Shown here: piece after piece, positions 1 to 6,060 of the stretch
Position numbering within the stretch: the stretch's first letter is position 1
How the letters are laid out: each line of letters begins with the position of its first letter
Source: Acidobacteriota bacterium
Lineage (GTDB): Bacteria > Acidobacteriota > Terriglobia > Terriglobales > Acidobacteriaceae
Assembly (NCBI GenBank): GCA_021782675.1
Contig: JAJXUS010000006.1
Location: 1-13,896, forward strand
DNA: 13,896 bases
Direction of reading: 5' to 3'
Program-made: the position numbers and the translations under genes
Notes under the pieces: generated by a model
What the model was told of the DNA's origin: nothing
The model's database searches: none
Seen by the model: the letters and a program-made list of their open reading frames with translations, nothing else

Positions 1-335
1 ATGAAATCGACGCCAAGCTCCTGCAGTACCTGCGCCTCGGCGAAGTGGCCGATGCGACACTTGGCCATCACCGGAATGGAGACGGCGGACATAATCTCGC
101 GAATCACCTTGGGCGAAGCCATGCGGGCTACGCCGCCTTCGGCGCGAATCTGAGCCGGAACGCGCTCGAGCGCCATGACCGCGACCGCACCGGATTTTTC
201 CGCGATCTCTGCCTGGCTGGCGTTAATGACGTCCATGATGACGCCGCCCTTCAGCATCTCGGCAAGCCCGACTTTCAAGCGCAGCCCGTGACCGGCTCCG
301 TTCATTTCGTGCCCATTTTTACTGGATTCTGGCAT
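1..335 (-). CDS. pdxS: Pyridoxal 5'-phosphate synthase lyase subunit PdxS (5' part)
   Basis: Synthase subunit of the DXP-independent vitamin B6 pathway. With the glutaminase PdxT it makes pyridoxal 5'-phosphate from ribose 5-phosphate, glyceraldehyde 3-phosphate and ammonia in the cytoplasm. The visible 111 residues are the N-terminal part of the TIM barrel. They carry the family blocks [11 protein letters not shown] (residues 29-39), [20 protein letters not shown] (52-71) and [20 protein letters not shown] (89-108). Asp35 and Lys92 align with Asp24 and the Schiff-base Lys81 of the Bacillus subtilis enzyme. The ATG at 335 has a good AGGAG (342-346) six bases upstream. It gives an N-terminus about 11 residues longer than in B. 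subtilis; Met11 is an alternative with a poorer ribosome site. The stop of the thioesterase gene lies 28 bases upstream on the same strand, so the two are probably co-transcribed. The gene runs off the window, so a following pdxT cannot be checked. Confidence 0.97.
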   Translation of the reverse strand, partial: MPESSKNGHEMNGAGHGLRLKVGLAEMLKGGVIMDVINASQAEIAEKSGAVAVMALERVPAQIRAEGGVARMASPKVIREIMSAVSIPVMAKCRIGHFAEAQVLQELGVDF

Positions 336-363
336 GGTGGTCTCCTGCAGGTAGAAAGGTCTG

Positions 364-930
364 TTAACCCTTCAGTTTAGCAGTTTCGACGGGGCCGTCC
401 GTCTTGTCCAAAATCCGGTTTCGATATTTCTCAAACATGGCCTGCGGATCGATGGCGATAAAGACGCCAGTGGAACGCGCCAGCACTTTACCCTCCGGCG
501 TCAGGATTTCGCCGGCATGGAAATGCTTGCGCCCCTCCTGCCGCACTACCCAGCCTTTGGCGCGCAGCGGCACATTGAGCGGTACAGGATGCAGAAAGTC
601 AATCGACATGTGCCGCGTGAGAGCGACCACGCCCTTCTGCCGGTTCACCTTACCCATTGCTTCGTCCAGAATGGTGGCGATGATGCCGCCATGCACGTGA
701 CCCGGCGGCCCTTCAAACCGGCGCGCAATCGAAAATTCTGCGTGTACGGTGACGGCTTCCGTGTCTTCTTCAAAGTGCAGTTGCAGCCCGTTGGCATTGT
801 CCGGGGAGCAGCCGAAGCAGTTATGCTGCAGCCCTGTCCAGCCATTCTCGCTGGCGCGCAAGTGGCCGGAAGGATCTGCAGTTGCCGCACGTTTCGATTT
901 TCCTGCGGGACGATCTTGATTGGCCGCCAT
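364..930 (-). CDS. PaaI-like hotdog-fold thioesterase
   Basis: Predicted cytoplasmic acyl-CoA thioesterase of the PaaI/4HBT hotdog superfamily, 188 residues from the ATG. The hotdog helix motif is [17 protein letters not shown] (residues 77-93), with the HGG at 80-82 and Asp89 in the position of the usual catalytic acid. Before it lies [14 protein letters not shown] (38-51), a block common in PaaI-like proteins with an N-terminal extension; whether its Cys pair binds metal is unknown. The substrate cannot be read from the sequence. Start choice is open: GTG at 933 and ATG at 930 are adjacent in frame, with a stop 15 bases further up, and neither has a clear Shine-Dalgarno. The ATG shares one base (TGATG) with the stop of a possible 25-codon upstream ORF, which would permit translational coupling. 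pdxS follows 28 bases downstream on the same strand. The family assignment is firm; a role linked to vitamin B6 is not supported beyond neighbourhood. Confidence 0.86.
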   Translation of the reverse strand: MAANQDRPAGKSKRAATADPSGHLRASENGWTGLQHNCFGCSPDNANGLQLHFEEDTEAVTVHAEFSIARRFEGPPGHVHGGIIATILDEAMGKVNRQKGVVALTRHMSIDFLHPVPLNVPLRAKGWVVRQEGRKHFHAGEILTPEGKVLARSTGVFIAIDPQAMFEKYRNRILDKTDGPVETAKLKG

Positions 931-1007
931 CACCCAAGAATCCGCTGATCAATGAACTCGACGGCGCTTTTGACCAATTCCGTCTTATTGATGGAAACAA
1001 TTCTCAT
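930..1007 (-). CDS. Possible 25-codon leader ORF upstream of the thioesterase
   Basis: Reads MRIVSINKTELVKSAVEFID plus five residues, and its TGA overlaps the thioesterase ATG (TGATG). The frame stays open upstream to a TAG, with another in-frame ATG at 1040 that would give 35 residues. There is no Shine-Dalgarno before either ATG. A -10-like TACACT lies six bases before the ATG at 1007 (plus-strand 1014-1019), as expected for a leaderless start. I do not recognise the peptide. It could be a coupling or leader peptide, the end of a decayed gene, or chance. Low confidence. Confidence 0.25.
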   Translation of the reverse strand: MRIVSINKTELVKSAVEFIDQRILG

Positions 1008-1108
1008 ACCGGGAGTGTACGCTGCGTTCCCGCCAGCCATGAGGCTTGGATACACAAGCAAGCAGGCCGTTTCAATGGCGTAATCTTCCTATCGCCAGTG
1101 CACCTGTC

Positions 1109-2719
1109 TTATGGCTGATAGCGCCACAAATCATTCTGATAATTGGTAATCACGGGCTCCGAGTTGAACCCGTTACCCCCGAACATCCAGAAGTTTCCGA
1201 AACCATCGCGCCATGAAACGCCCGCACTGCGGCCGCCCGGCATTGATTTTGTAGACGCACTGTCTAATGTTCCATAAACGCCAGCCATATTTCCGGTTTT
1301 GCTGCCTCCGACCCAAGTCCACATTTTTGTTGAGGGATTGAACTCCCACAGGTCGTTTAGCTGAAGTGGGCCCCCCGTGGGTGGCGCAGAATCAACGCCT
1401 GCTCCCCCGAATAGCCAAAGATTGCCATTGCTGTCGGTCCACGCATAACCATCCAGACGGCTTCCGGGAAAATTTGTGTGTGCGCTTACTCCCTCGGTCC
1501 CGTACACACCGCTGGTGCCCGAGCCGTCCTGGCCAGCCGAATTGCTGCCGCCGACCCAGACCCAGGTTGAGGTTGCGGTCTGAAATTCCCAAAGATCATC
1601 CAGCATGCCAAGCACTCCGCTCGCGTCTTTTCCATAGCCGCCGAGCATCCATAGGTTTCCCGCACCGTCTACCCAATTCGTCGCTGAATCCCGACCGCCT
1701 GGCGCGTTGGTCGCAGAAGGCAGATTCTGTGTTCCGTAGTTTCCGGGTTGCGCGATCTGCATTGACCCGCTCACCCATTCCCATGTTTTTTCCGTCGGAT
1801 TAAATTTCCATAGGTCGTTCAACTCACCCGGCGGACCTGACGCACCGTTCCCGCTACCCCCAAACAGCCAGAAGTTACCGGAACTATCCGTCCAACTCAT
1901 CGCATTTGTCCGTCCACCTGGTGTATTGGTTGCGGAGGGTACTCCCATCGTTCCATACACACCTGCAGGGCCTGAGCCTATGGACTCACCGGGAGAACCG
2001 TTCAAGGCGTCCGATCCACTGATCCATGTCCATGTTCCGCTTGATGGTGAGAACTCCCAAAGATCGTTAAGTTCGCCATCAACGTTGTTAGAATCCACAC
2101 CTTCTCCTCCGAATAGCCACAAATTCCCGTTAGCATCGGCCCACGAGACCGGAGCAACCCTGCCGCCAGGAACGTTTGTTGAAGACGGGACACCTTGGGT
2201 TCCGTAGACACCGGATGGTCCCAAGGTCTGCTGGTTGAGAACGTTCGCGCCGCTCACCCAAGTCCAGGTCTGATTTGCTGGATCGTACTTCCAGAGGTCA
2301 TTCAGTGTGCCGACGATTCCCTTGGAATCGTTGCCGCGACCCCCAAAAAGCCAAAGATTTCCGCTGCCATCGGTCCACCCCACAGACCAAGTGCGGGCTC
2401 CGGGAATATTCGCCGTGGAGGCCACACTTTCCGTACCGTATACGCCTGGAGAACCGGCACTCCCGTACGGGGTCGTATCACTGCCACCGACCCATGTCCA
2501 TTGGTTCGCCGACGACGACGGAGGAGGCGGTTGACTGGTGCCCCCTCCGCCGGTTCCGGTTCCGGTTGTTCCACCGCTCGTGGTACCGGCTCCACTGGAT
2601 CCATTCTTTCCACCACACCCGGTGAGCAGTCCGAGAATCTGGAACGTGACCAAAAGAATGAAAACCAGGGACAGACGTGCCGCAAAGCCGCGCGTGCGAT
2701 TCAAGGGACGCTCCTGCAT
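1109..2719 (-). CDS. Kelch-repeat lipoprotein, probable six-bladed beta-propeller
   Basis: Predicted exported lipoprotein of 536 residues. The N-terminus has basic residues (MQERPLNRTRGFAARLS), a hydrophobic stretch, and a lipobox L32-T-G-Cys35. A Gly/Ser/Thr-rich linker with a short Pro run follows (about 36-73). The rest (74-536) is six tandem repeats of 70-83 residues. Each has the pattern W-x-W-V-x-G, GVYGT, N-x-PGGR, SWTD-x-x-GN-[LF]-W-[LM]-[FL]-GG, LNDLW-[KE]-[YF]. The Gly-Gly and the spaced aromatics are Kelch-type signatures. The protein begins with the WTW strand and ends at NDLWRYQP without it, which suits a propeller closed by strands from both ends. No catalytic residues of galactose oxidase are evident, so I infer a binding or structural surface role. 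The open frame extends to a TTG at 2737, but I chose ATG 2719 because it gives a normal signal peptide and the promoter candidate would start transcription below the TTG. GC is clearly lower than in neighbouring genes. Confidence 0.85.
   Translation of the reverse strand: MQERPLNRTRGFAARLSLVFILLVTFQILGLLTGCGGKNGSSGAGTTSGGTTGTGTGGGGTSQPPPPSSSANQWTWVGGSDTTPYGSAGSPGVYGTESVASTANIPGARTWSVGWTDGSGNLWLFGGRGNDSKGIVGTLNDLWKYDPANQTWTWVSGANVLNQQTLGPSGVYGTQGVPSSTNVPGGRVAPVSWADANGNLWLFGGEGVDSNNVDGELNDLWEFSPSSGTWTWISGSDALNGSPGESIGSGPAGVYGTMGVPSATNTPGGRTNAMSWTDSSGNFWLFGGSGNGASGPPGELNDLWKFNPTEKTWEWVSGSMQIAQPGNYGTQNLPSATNAPGGRDSATNWVDGAGNLWMLGGYGKDASGVLGMLDDLWEFQTATSTWVWVGGSNSAGQDGSGTSGVYGTEGVSAHTNFPGSRLDGYAWTDSNGNLWLFGGAGVDSAPPTGGPLQLNDLWEFNPSTKMWTWVGGSKTGNMAGVYGTLDSASTKSMPGGRSAGVSWRDGFGNFWMFGGNGFNSEPVITNYQNDLWRYQP
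1112..2500 (-). repeat. Six in-frame tandem Kelch-type coding repeats
   Basis: The six protein repeats occupy residues 74-536 of the lipoprotein, with lengths 78, 78, 83, 73, 81 and 70 in order. They are similar but not identical at DNA level. For example, the plus-strand text around 1405-1425, 1855-1875 and 2110-2130 repeats a 'CC[CG]AA[TC]AGCCA' core. Length differences lie in the loop between WVxGS and GVYGT and in the loop before LNDLW. Such divergence suggests old duplications rather than recent copy-number change. Confidence 0.8.
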
Positions 2720-2737
2720 GATCAGAAAATTGTCCAA

Positions 2738-2767
2738 AGTCTACGCAGAGGAATCGAGAAGCGGCAA
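2738..2767 (-). promoter_or_regulatory. Promoter candidate for the Kelch lipoprotein gene
   Basis: On the minus strand TTGCCG (plus 2762-2767) and TAGACT (plus 2738-2743) are 18 bases apart. Each matches 4 of 6 positions of the sigma-70 consensus. Transcription would begin near 2731, about 12 bases before the ATG at 2719. It lies in the spacer shared with the divergent miaB gene. Consensus match only. Confidence 0.35.
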
Positions 2768-2839
2768 GAGAAATCTGTATCCCTGAATTCCTGGTTTCAC
2801 GGCATCAGGAACGGGCACTTTGGTACGCGCACCCCGCTG

Positions 2840-2845
2840 TATACT
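2840..2845 (+). promoter_or_regulatory. -10 candidate TATACT directly before miaB
   Basis: TATACT matches 5 of 6 bases of the -10 consensus and ends ten bases before the miaB ATG at 2856. No convincing -35 is present; the 17-base position reads ACTTTG. If used, the transcript would have a leader of only a few bases, consistent with the lack of a Shine-Dalgarno before this ATG. Confidence 0.4.
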
Positions 2846-2855
2846 TGCCCTTGTA

Positions 2856-4223
2856 ATGAGCGCTTCCGGCAAGACGTTTTATCTCGAAACCTTCGGCTGT
2901 CAGATGAATGCCCATGACTCGGAAAAAGTCATTGGCACGCTGCTGCGCGAGGGCTACACGCAGGTCGAAACGGAAGCGGACGCCGGGCTGATCCTCTATA
3001 ACACCTGCTCGATCCGCGACAAGGCGGAGCAGAAGGTCTTCCATCGCCTGAACGACGGCAAGTCGCTCTACAAACAGGGCAAGCGGTTTGCCGTGCTGGG
3101 CTGCGTGGCGCAGCAGGAAGGCGAGCGCATCTTTGAACGTGCGCCGCATGTATCGCTGGTCTCCGGCTCTGCCTCCTACCGCCGTCTGCCAGAGATGCTG
3201 GCGCGGCTCGAAGCAGACGAAAAGCGCATCACCGGACTCGACGACCGCCAGACGGAAGAGACCTTTGAGACGGAGTTCACGGCGCGCGGCAATCCGCACC
3301 GCGGCTATATCACCATCATTGAGGGCTGCGACAAGTTCTGCGCCTACTGCGTGGTGCCGTACACGCGCGGTAAGGAGCGCAGCCGCACGGTCGCGTCCGT
3401 TCTGGCCGAAGCGCAGGCCATGGCCGCCGCCGGATACACCGACGTGCAATTGCTCGGGCAGAACGTCAACTCCTGGCGCGACCCGGCAGGGCAGCTTACC
3501 TTTGCCGACCTTTTGCGCGCCGTCGGCGCTATTCCTGGGCTGCGACGCGTGCGCTTCACCACCTCGCATCCGCGGGACTTTACGCCGGAGATTGTTCGCG
3601 CCATCGACGAGGTGCCTACACTGTGCGACCACGTGCATCTGCCGGTACAAAGCGGATCGACGCGCATCCTGGCCGCCATGCAGCGGGAGTACACGCGCGA
3701 ATGGTACCTCGAACGTATCGGCTGGATTCGCGCGGCGCAGCGGCCGATCAGCCTGACCAGCGACATCATCGTCGGCTTCCCCGGCGAGACGGAAGGGGAT
3801 TTTGAAGACACGCTGAGCCTGCTTGACGCCGCGCAGTTTGACGCGATCTTTGCCTTCAAATATTCGCCGCGGCCCAATACGCCGGCGCTCACCCTGGCCG
3901 ACAGCGTGCCGGAAGAAGTCAAAATGGAACGCCTGCAGCGTTTGAACGAGCGCCAGCGCGAGATACAAAAGTGCAACTACCAGAGCGCAGTCGGACAAAT
4001 TGTTGAAGTAATGGTTGAAGGGAATAATGCGGCCCGTGGGCAGGTGATTGGCCGCAGCTCTCAGAACAAAACCGTAAATTTCACAGTGGATTCCCCCATC
4101 TTTCCTGCCTCTGGAACGTACCTTCCCGTCCGCATTACGCAGGCGTTTCCCAACAGTCTTGTGGGGATTGCCGATCCCGCGGCGGTGTCATCTAATTCTG
4201 AAGCGCAGGCTTGTCTGCTATGA
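2856..4223 (+). CDS. miaB: tRNA-2-methylthio-N6-isopentenyladenosine synthase MiaB
   Basis: Radical-SAM methylthiotransferase that converts i6A37 to ms2i6A37 in tRNAs reading UNN codons; cytoplasmic, with two 4Fe-4S clusters. The 455 residues show the full family order. The N-terminal UPF0004 domain has the cluster cysteines Cys15 (TFGCQMN), Cys51 (YNTCSIRDKAEQK) and Cys83 (LGCVAQQEG). The radical-SAM core has CxxxCxxC at Cys158, Cys162 and Cys165 (GCDKFCAYCVVPYTRGKE), nearly the same numbering as in Escherichia coli MiaB. A C-terminal TRAM-like region ends the protein. I chose ATG 2856 because MSASGKTFYLETFGCQMN gives the usual MiaB N-terminus. The frame is also open from a TTG at 2820 with an AGGA nine bases before it, so a 12-residue longer form is possible. 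ATG 2856 has no Shine-Dalgarno but has TATACT ten bases upstream. Its TGA overlaps the ATG of the next gene. Confidence 0.97.
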   Translation: MSASGKTFYLETFGCQMNAHDSEKVIGTLLREGYTQVETEADAGLILYNTCSIRDKAEQKVFHRLNDGKSLYKQGKRFAVLGCVAQQEGERIFERAPHVSLVSGSASYRRLPEMLARLEADEKRITGLDDRQTEETFETEFTARGNPHRGYITIIEGCDKFCAYCVVPYTRGKERSRTVASVLAEAQAMAAAGYTDVQLLGQNVNSWRDPAGQLTFADLLRAVGAIPGLRRVRFTTSHPRDFTPEIVRAIDEVPTLCDHVHLPVQSGSTRILAAMQREYTREWYLERIGWIRAAQRPISLTSDIIVGFPGETEGDFEDTLSLLDAAQFDAIFAFKYSPRPNTPALTLADSVPEEVKMERLQRLNERQREIQKCNYQSAVGQIVEVMVEGNNAARGQVIGRSSQNKTVNFTVDSPIFPASGTYLPVRITQAFPNSLVGIADPAAVSSNSEAQACLL

Positions 4224-4747
4224 GTCCTTCCTCCAAACCCGAACCAGTCCTGCTGCACGGCGATGAGATGGAAGTCAAGATTCGCGGACTGATGCTGGAC
4301 CCGGTCACGAACATGCCCATCGTCGTGCTGAAAGATGTGTTGAGCGATGCGCTGGTGCCCATCTGGGTCGGCAACTTCGAAGCCAACGCCATTGCGCTCG
4401 AGATTGAAAAACTTGCGACCCCGCGTCCCATGACGCACGACCTGCTGGTAAATCTGATCCGTACCCTCGATGGCGAAGTGCGGCGCGTCGTAATCACGGA
4501 ATTGCGCGACGATGTCTACTATGCGCTTATCTGGATGGAGCGCGGCGGGGAACTGATCAGCCTGGATGCGCGGCCCTCCGATGCGCTAGCCCTGGCGCTG
4601 CGCGCCGACTGTCCGATTTTTTTGTCTGGCCAGGTGCTGCGCACCACGCGGGCAGCGAACGCCGGCGTCGAAAACTTCTCGGCGGAAGAACTCCGCAAAT
4701 GGCTCGAAAACCTGAATGACGAAGACCTCGGTCGCTACAAGATGTAA
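4220..4747 (+). CDS. Bifunctional nuclease family protein (DUF151/BFN)
   Basis: A 175-residue member of the bifunctional nuclease (BFN, DUF151) family. Studied members are reported to have RNase and DNase activity, but the bacterial physiological role is poorly defined. Family marks are VPIWVGNFEANAIALEIE (46-63), the helix MTHDLLVNLI (71-80), and the signature DARPSDALALALR (116-128). The C-terminal tail is acidic, ending NDEDLGRYKM, after a short helix-like EELRKWLENL stretch. ATG 4220 overlaps the miaB TGA (ATGA), so translation is probably coupled. An AGG lies about ten bases before it. An in-frame TTG at 4211 would add three residues and is less likely. The coupling suggests that BFN is made with MiaB and may act in RNA metabolism; this is inference. 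No intrinsic terminator for this strand is obvious after 4747. Confidence 0.94.
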   Translation: MSPSSKPEPVLLHGDEMEVKIRGLMLDPVTNMPIVVLKDVLSDALVPIWVGNFEANAIALEIEKLATPRPMTHDLLVNLIRTLDGEVRRVVITELRDDVYYALIWMERGGELISLDARPSDALALALRADCPIFLSGQVLRTTRAANAGVENFSAEELRKWLENLNDEDLGRYKM

Positions 4748-4807
4748 GCCGGGCTGCTGCATTGCCCTTACTGCCGCTCCTGTTCGCATGACCCACCGGC
4801 ATATAAA

Positions 4808-4844
4808 GCATCCGGATCAGACCATCACACCCTGATCCGGATGC
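4808..4844 (-). terminator. 13-bp perfect hairpin, terminator of the glycosyltransferase gene
   Basis: GCATCCGGATCAG (4808-4820) and CTGATCCGGATGC (4832-4844) form a perfect 13-bp stem with an 11-base loop. On the minus strand the stem is followed by TTTATAT, a short U-rich tail; on the plus strand it is followed by CAACCGC. It therefore best fits an intrinsic terminator for the minus-strand gene. The upstream arm and loop encode that gene's last residues (HPDQGVMV), and its TGA (4819-4817) lies inside the downstream arm. Each arm also contains the 8-bp palindrome ATCCGGAT. Confidence 0.65.
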
Positions 4845-5986
4845 CAACCGCAGAAACGCACAACCTGCTCAGCCCACTCGGTCTCGGTCGGAATAACCGG
4901 GAAAGAGGCACGAACGAGTTTTCCGGCCAGCAAAGACTGAATCATCGTTGTCAGGGCCGTGGCCAGCTCCTGCGCGCCGCCCGTAAATACTACAGCCCAC
5001 GGAGTATCGAGCAGCAGATCGCTTACCCCCGATTCGCGGTGCAAAACAACAGGGATGCCTCGATGCAGCGCTTCCAGCGCCGGCATACCGTAGCCCTGCC
5101 GGGCAGGCATCAGGAAAAGGTTTGCTTGCTCGTACAGATCGTTCAGCTTAGCGTCCGTCACAAATCCAAGGAAATGCACGCGGCCCGCGAGCCCCAGCCG
5201 CTGGCTCATGACCTGAAGCGGCTCGAGCTCCGCCCCGGTTCCGGCAATATCCAGTCTCCAATCGACGGTTCGGCTGAGCGGTGTTGCTTGGTGCTCAAGC
5301 GTGTGCAGAGCCTCCAGTATCCAGTCAATACGCTTGTTTTGCTCCACGCGGGAGACGCTGACCATGCGCAGGGTTGCGTCCGCCGGGCGCAGACGAAAAT
5401 TACCTGGCTCGGTACCGATCCTGGCGATCACGGGATCGACCCCATACAAACGCTGCGTGTCCTGGCGCAGAAACTGACTGGAGACGATGGTGACCCCGCG
5501 AGACAGTCCATGATGCAACACGCGCCGGTTTAGCGCCCGGCGCAGCCGTGTTGCCGGGGACTTTTCCTGGTTCCAGTCGGCAAACAGGCTTTCCGTATCG
5601 TGCATAAAGCAATGAAAGCCGCGCAGGCCAGCTAACGTCGCGTGCAGCGCCGGCTGATAGCCGGACCTCAGCGGCGAAAACCGCGGAGGCGGCCCTGAGC
5701 GGAAGTATTTTCGCAAAGCCGCGACTTTATGCCGTGCCGAATGTTGTGGGTTCAACTCGGTTTTGTTGAGAGGGAACCGCGCGAATTTTTCCAGCCCGAC
5801 CGCATCCCAGTACAACACCAGCCGGTGCGGCAGTCCGTGGTCATGCAGCCACTCGCAAAGAGTAAGAAAACTGCGCTCAGCCCCTCCCCAGGCAATAACC
5901 TCAGGGATAAACAGAATACGTTCAGCGGGGTCGGGCATCACCTGGCTCGGCAGAAGGGATGGTCGTTCACGTCTCAGAGTACACAT
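4817..5986 (-). CDS. GT-B glycosyltransferase, GT4 family
   Basis: Predicted cytoplasmic or membrane-associated retaining glycosyltransferase of 389 residues with two Rossmann-like domains. The N-terminal domain starts ILFIPEVIAWGGAERSF (24-40), with the GGAE loop typical of GT4. The C-terminal donor domain has VSRVEQNKRIDWILEAL (211-227; Arg213 and Lys218 fit the phosphate-binding pair), DIAGTGAEL (246-254), VHFLGFV (270-276) and LMPARQGYGMPALEALHRG (292-310). In this last block Gln297 stands where the first Glu of the EX7E motif is usual; Glu305 is kept. Sugar donor and acceptor cannot be assigned. It is divergent from the flippase gene (74 bases between starts), so I infer work on an exported glycan. 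Start: ATG 5986 lacks a Shine-Dalgarno but has TCTACT six bases upstream (5993-5998). ATG 5938 (MPDPAERILF) would give 373 residues and a more typical N-terminus. The terminator hairpin includes the 3' end. Confidence 0.9.
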   Translation of the reverse strand: MCTLRRERPSLLPSQVMPDPAERILFIPEVIAWGGAERSFLTLCEWLHDHGLPHRLVLYWDAVGLEKFARFPLNKTELNPQHSARHKVAALRKYFRSGPPPRFSPLRSGYQPALHATLAGLRGFHCFMHDTESLFADWNQEKSPATRLRRALNRRVLHHGLSRGVTIVSSQFLRQDTQRLYGVDPVIARIGTEPGNFRLRPADATLRMVSVSRVEQNKRIDWILEALHTLEHQATPLSRTVDWRLDIAGTGAELEPLQVMSQRLGLAGRVHFLGFVTDAKLNDLYEQANLFLMPARQGYGMPALEALHRGIPVVLHRESGVSDLLLDTPWAVVFTGGAQELATALTTMIQSLLAGKLVRASFPVIPTETEWAEQVVRFCGWHPDQGVMV

Positions 5987-6060
5987 CCAGGCAGTAGACT
6001 AAAAGCTCGACTCCCAAGGCGCGGCTTTTCAGCATTATTGTCTGGCGGAATTTTTAACGC

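Noticed and set aside
1109..2719. Kelch protein as a galactose oxidase-type enzyme
   Set aside because: No copper-ligand or Cys-Tyr cofactor pattern is visible; the whole chain is repeat units. Only the propeller fold is supported.
2820..2855. TTG at 2820 as the miaB start
   Set aside because: It has an AGGA nine bases upstream, but it would add a 12-residue extension not seen in the family, and the TATACT promoter candidate would lie inside it. Kept only as an alternative.
2195..2917. 240-codon plus-strand frame opposite the Kelch gene and into miaB
   Set aside because: It crosses two real genes and their divergent promoter region, has no recognisable domain, and is explained by absence of stops opposite the repeats.
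2805..3998. 397-codon open frame on the minus strand across miaB
   Set aside because: It lies opposite a certain miaB with all catalytic motifs. The translation is Arg/Gly/Val-rich with no domain, as expected of an antisense shadow in GC-rich DNA.
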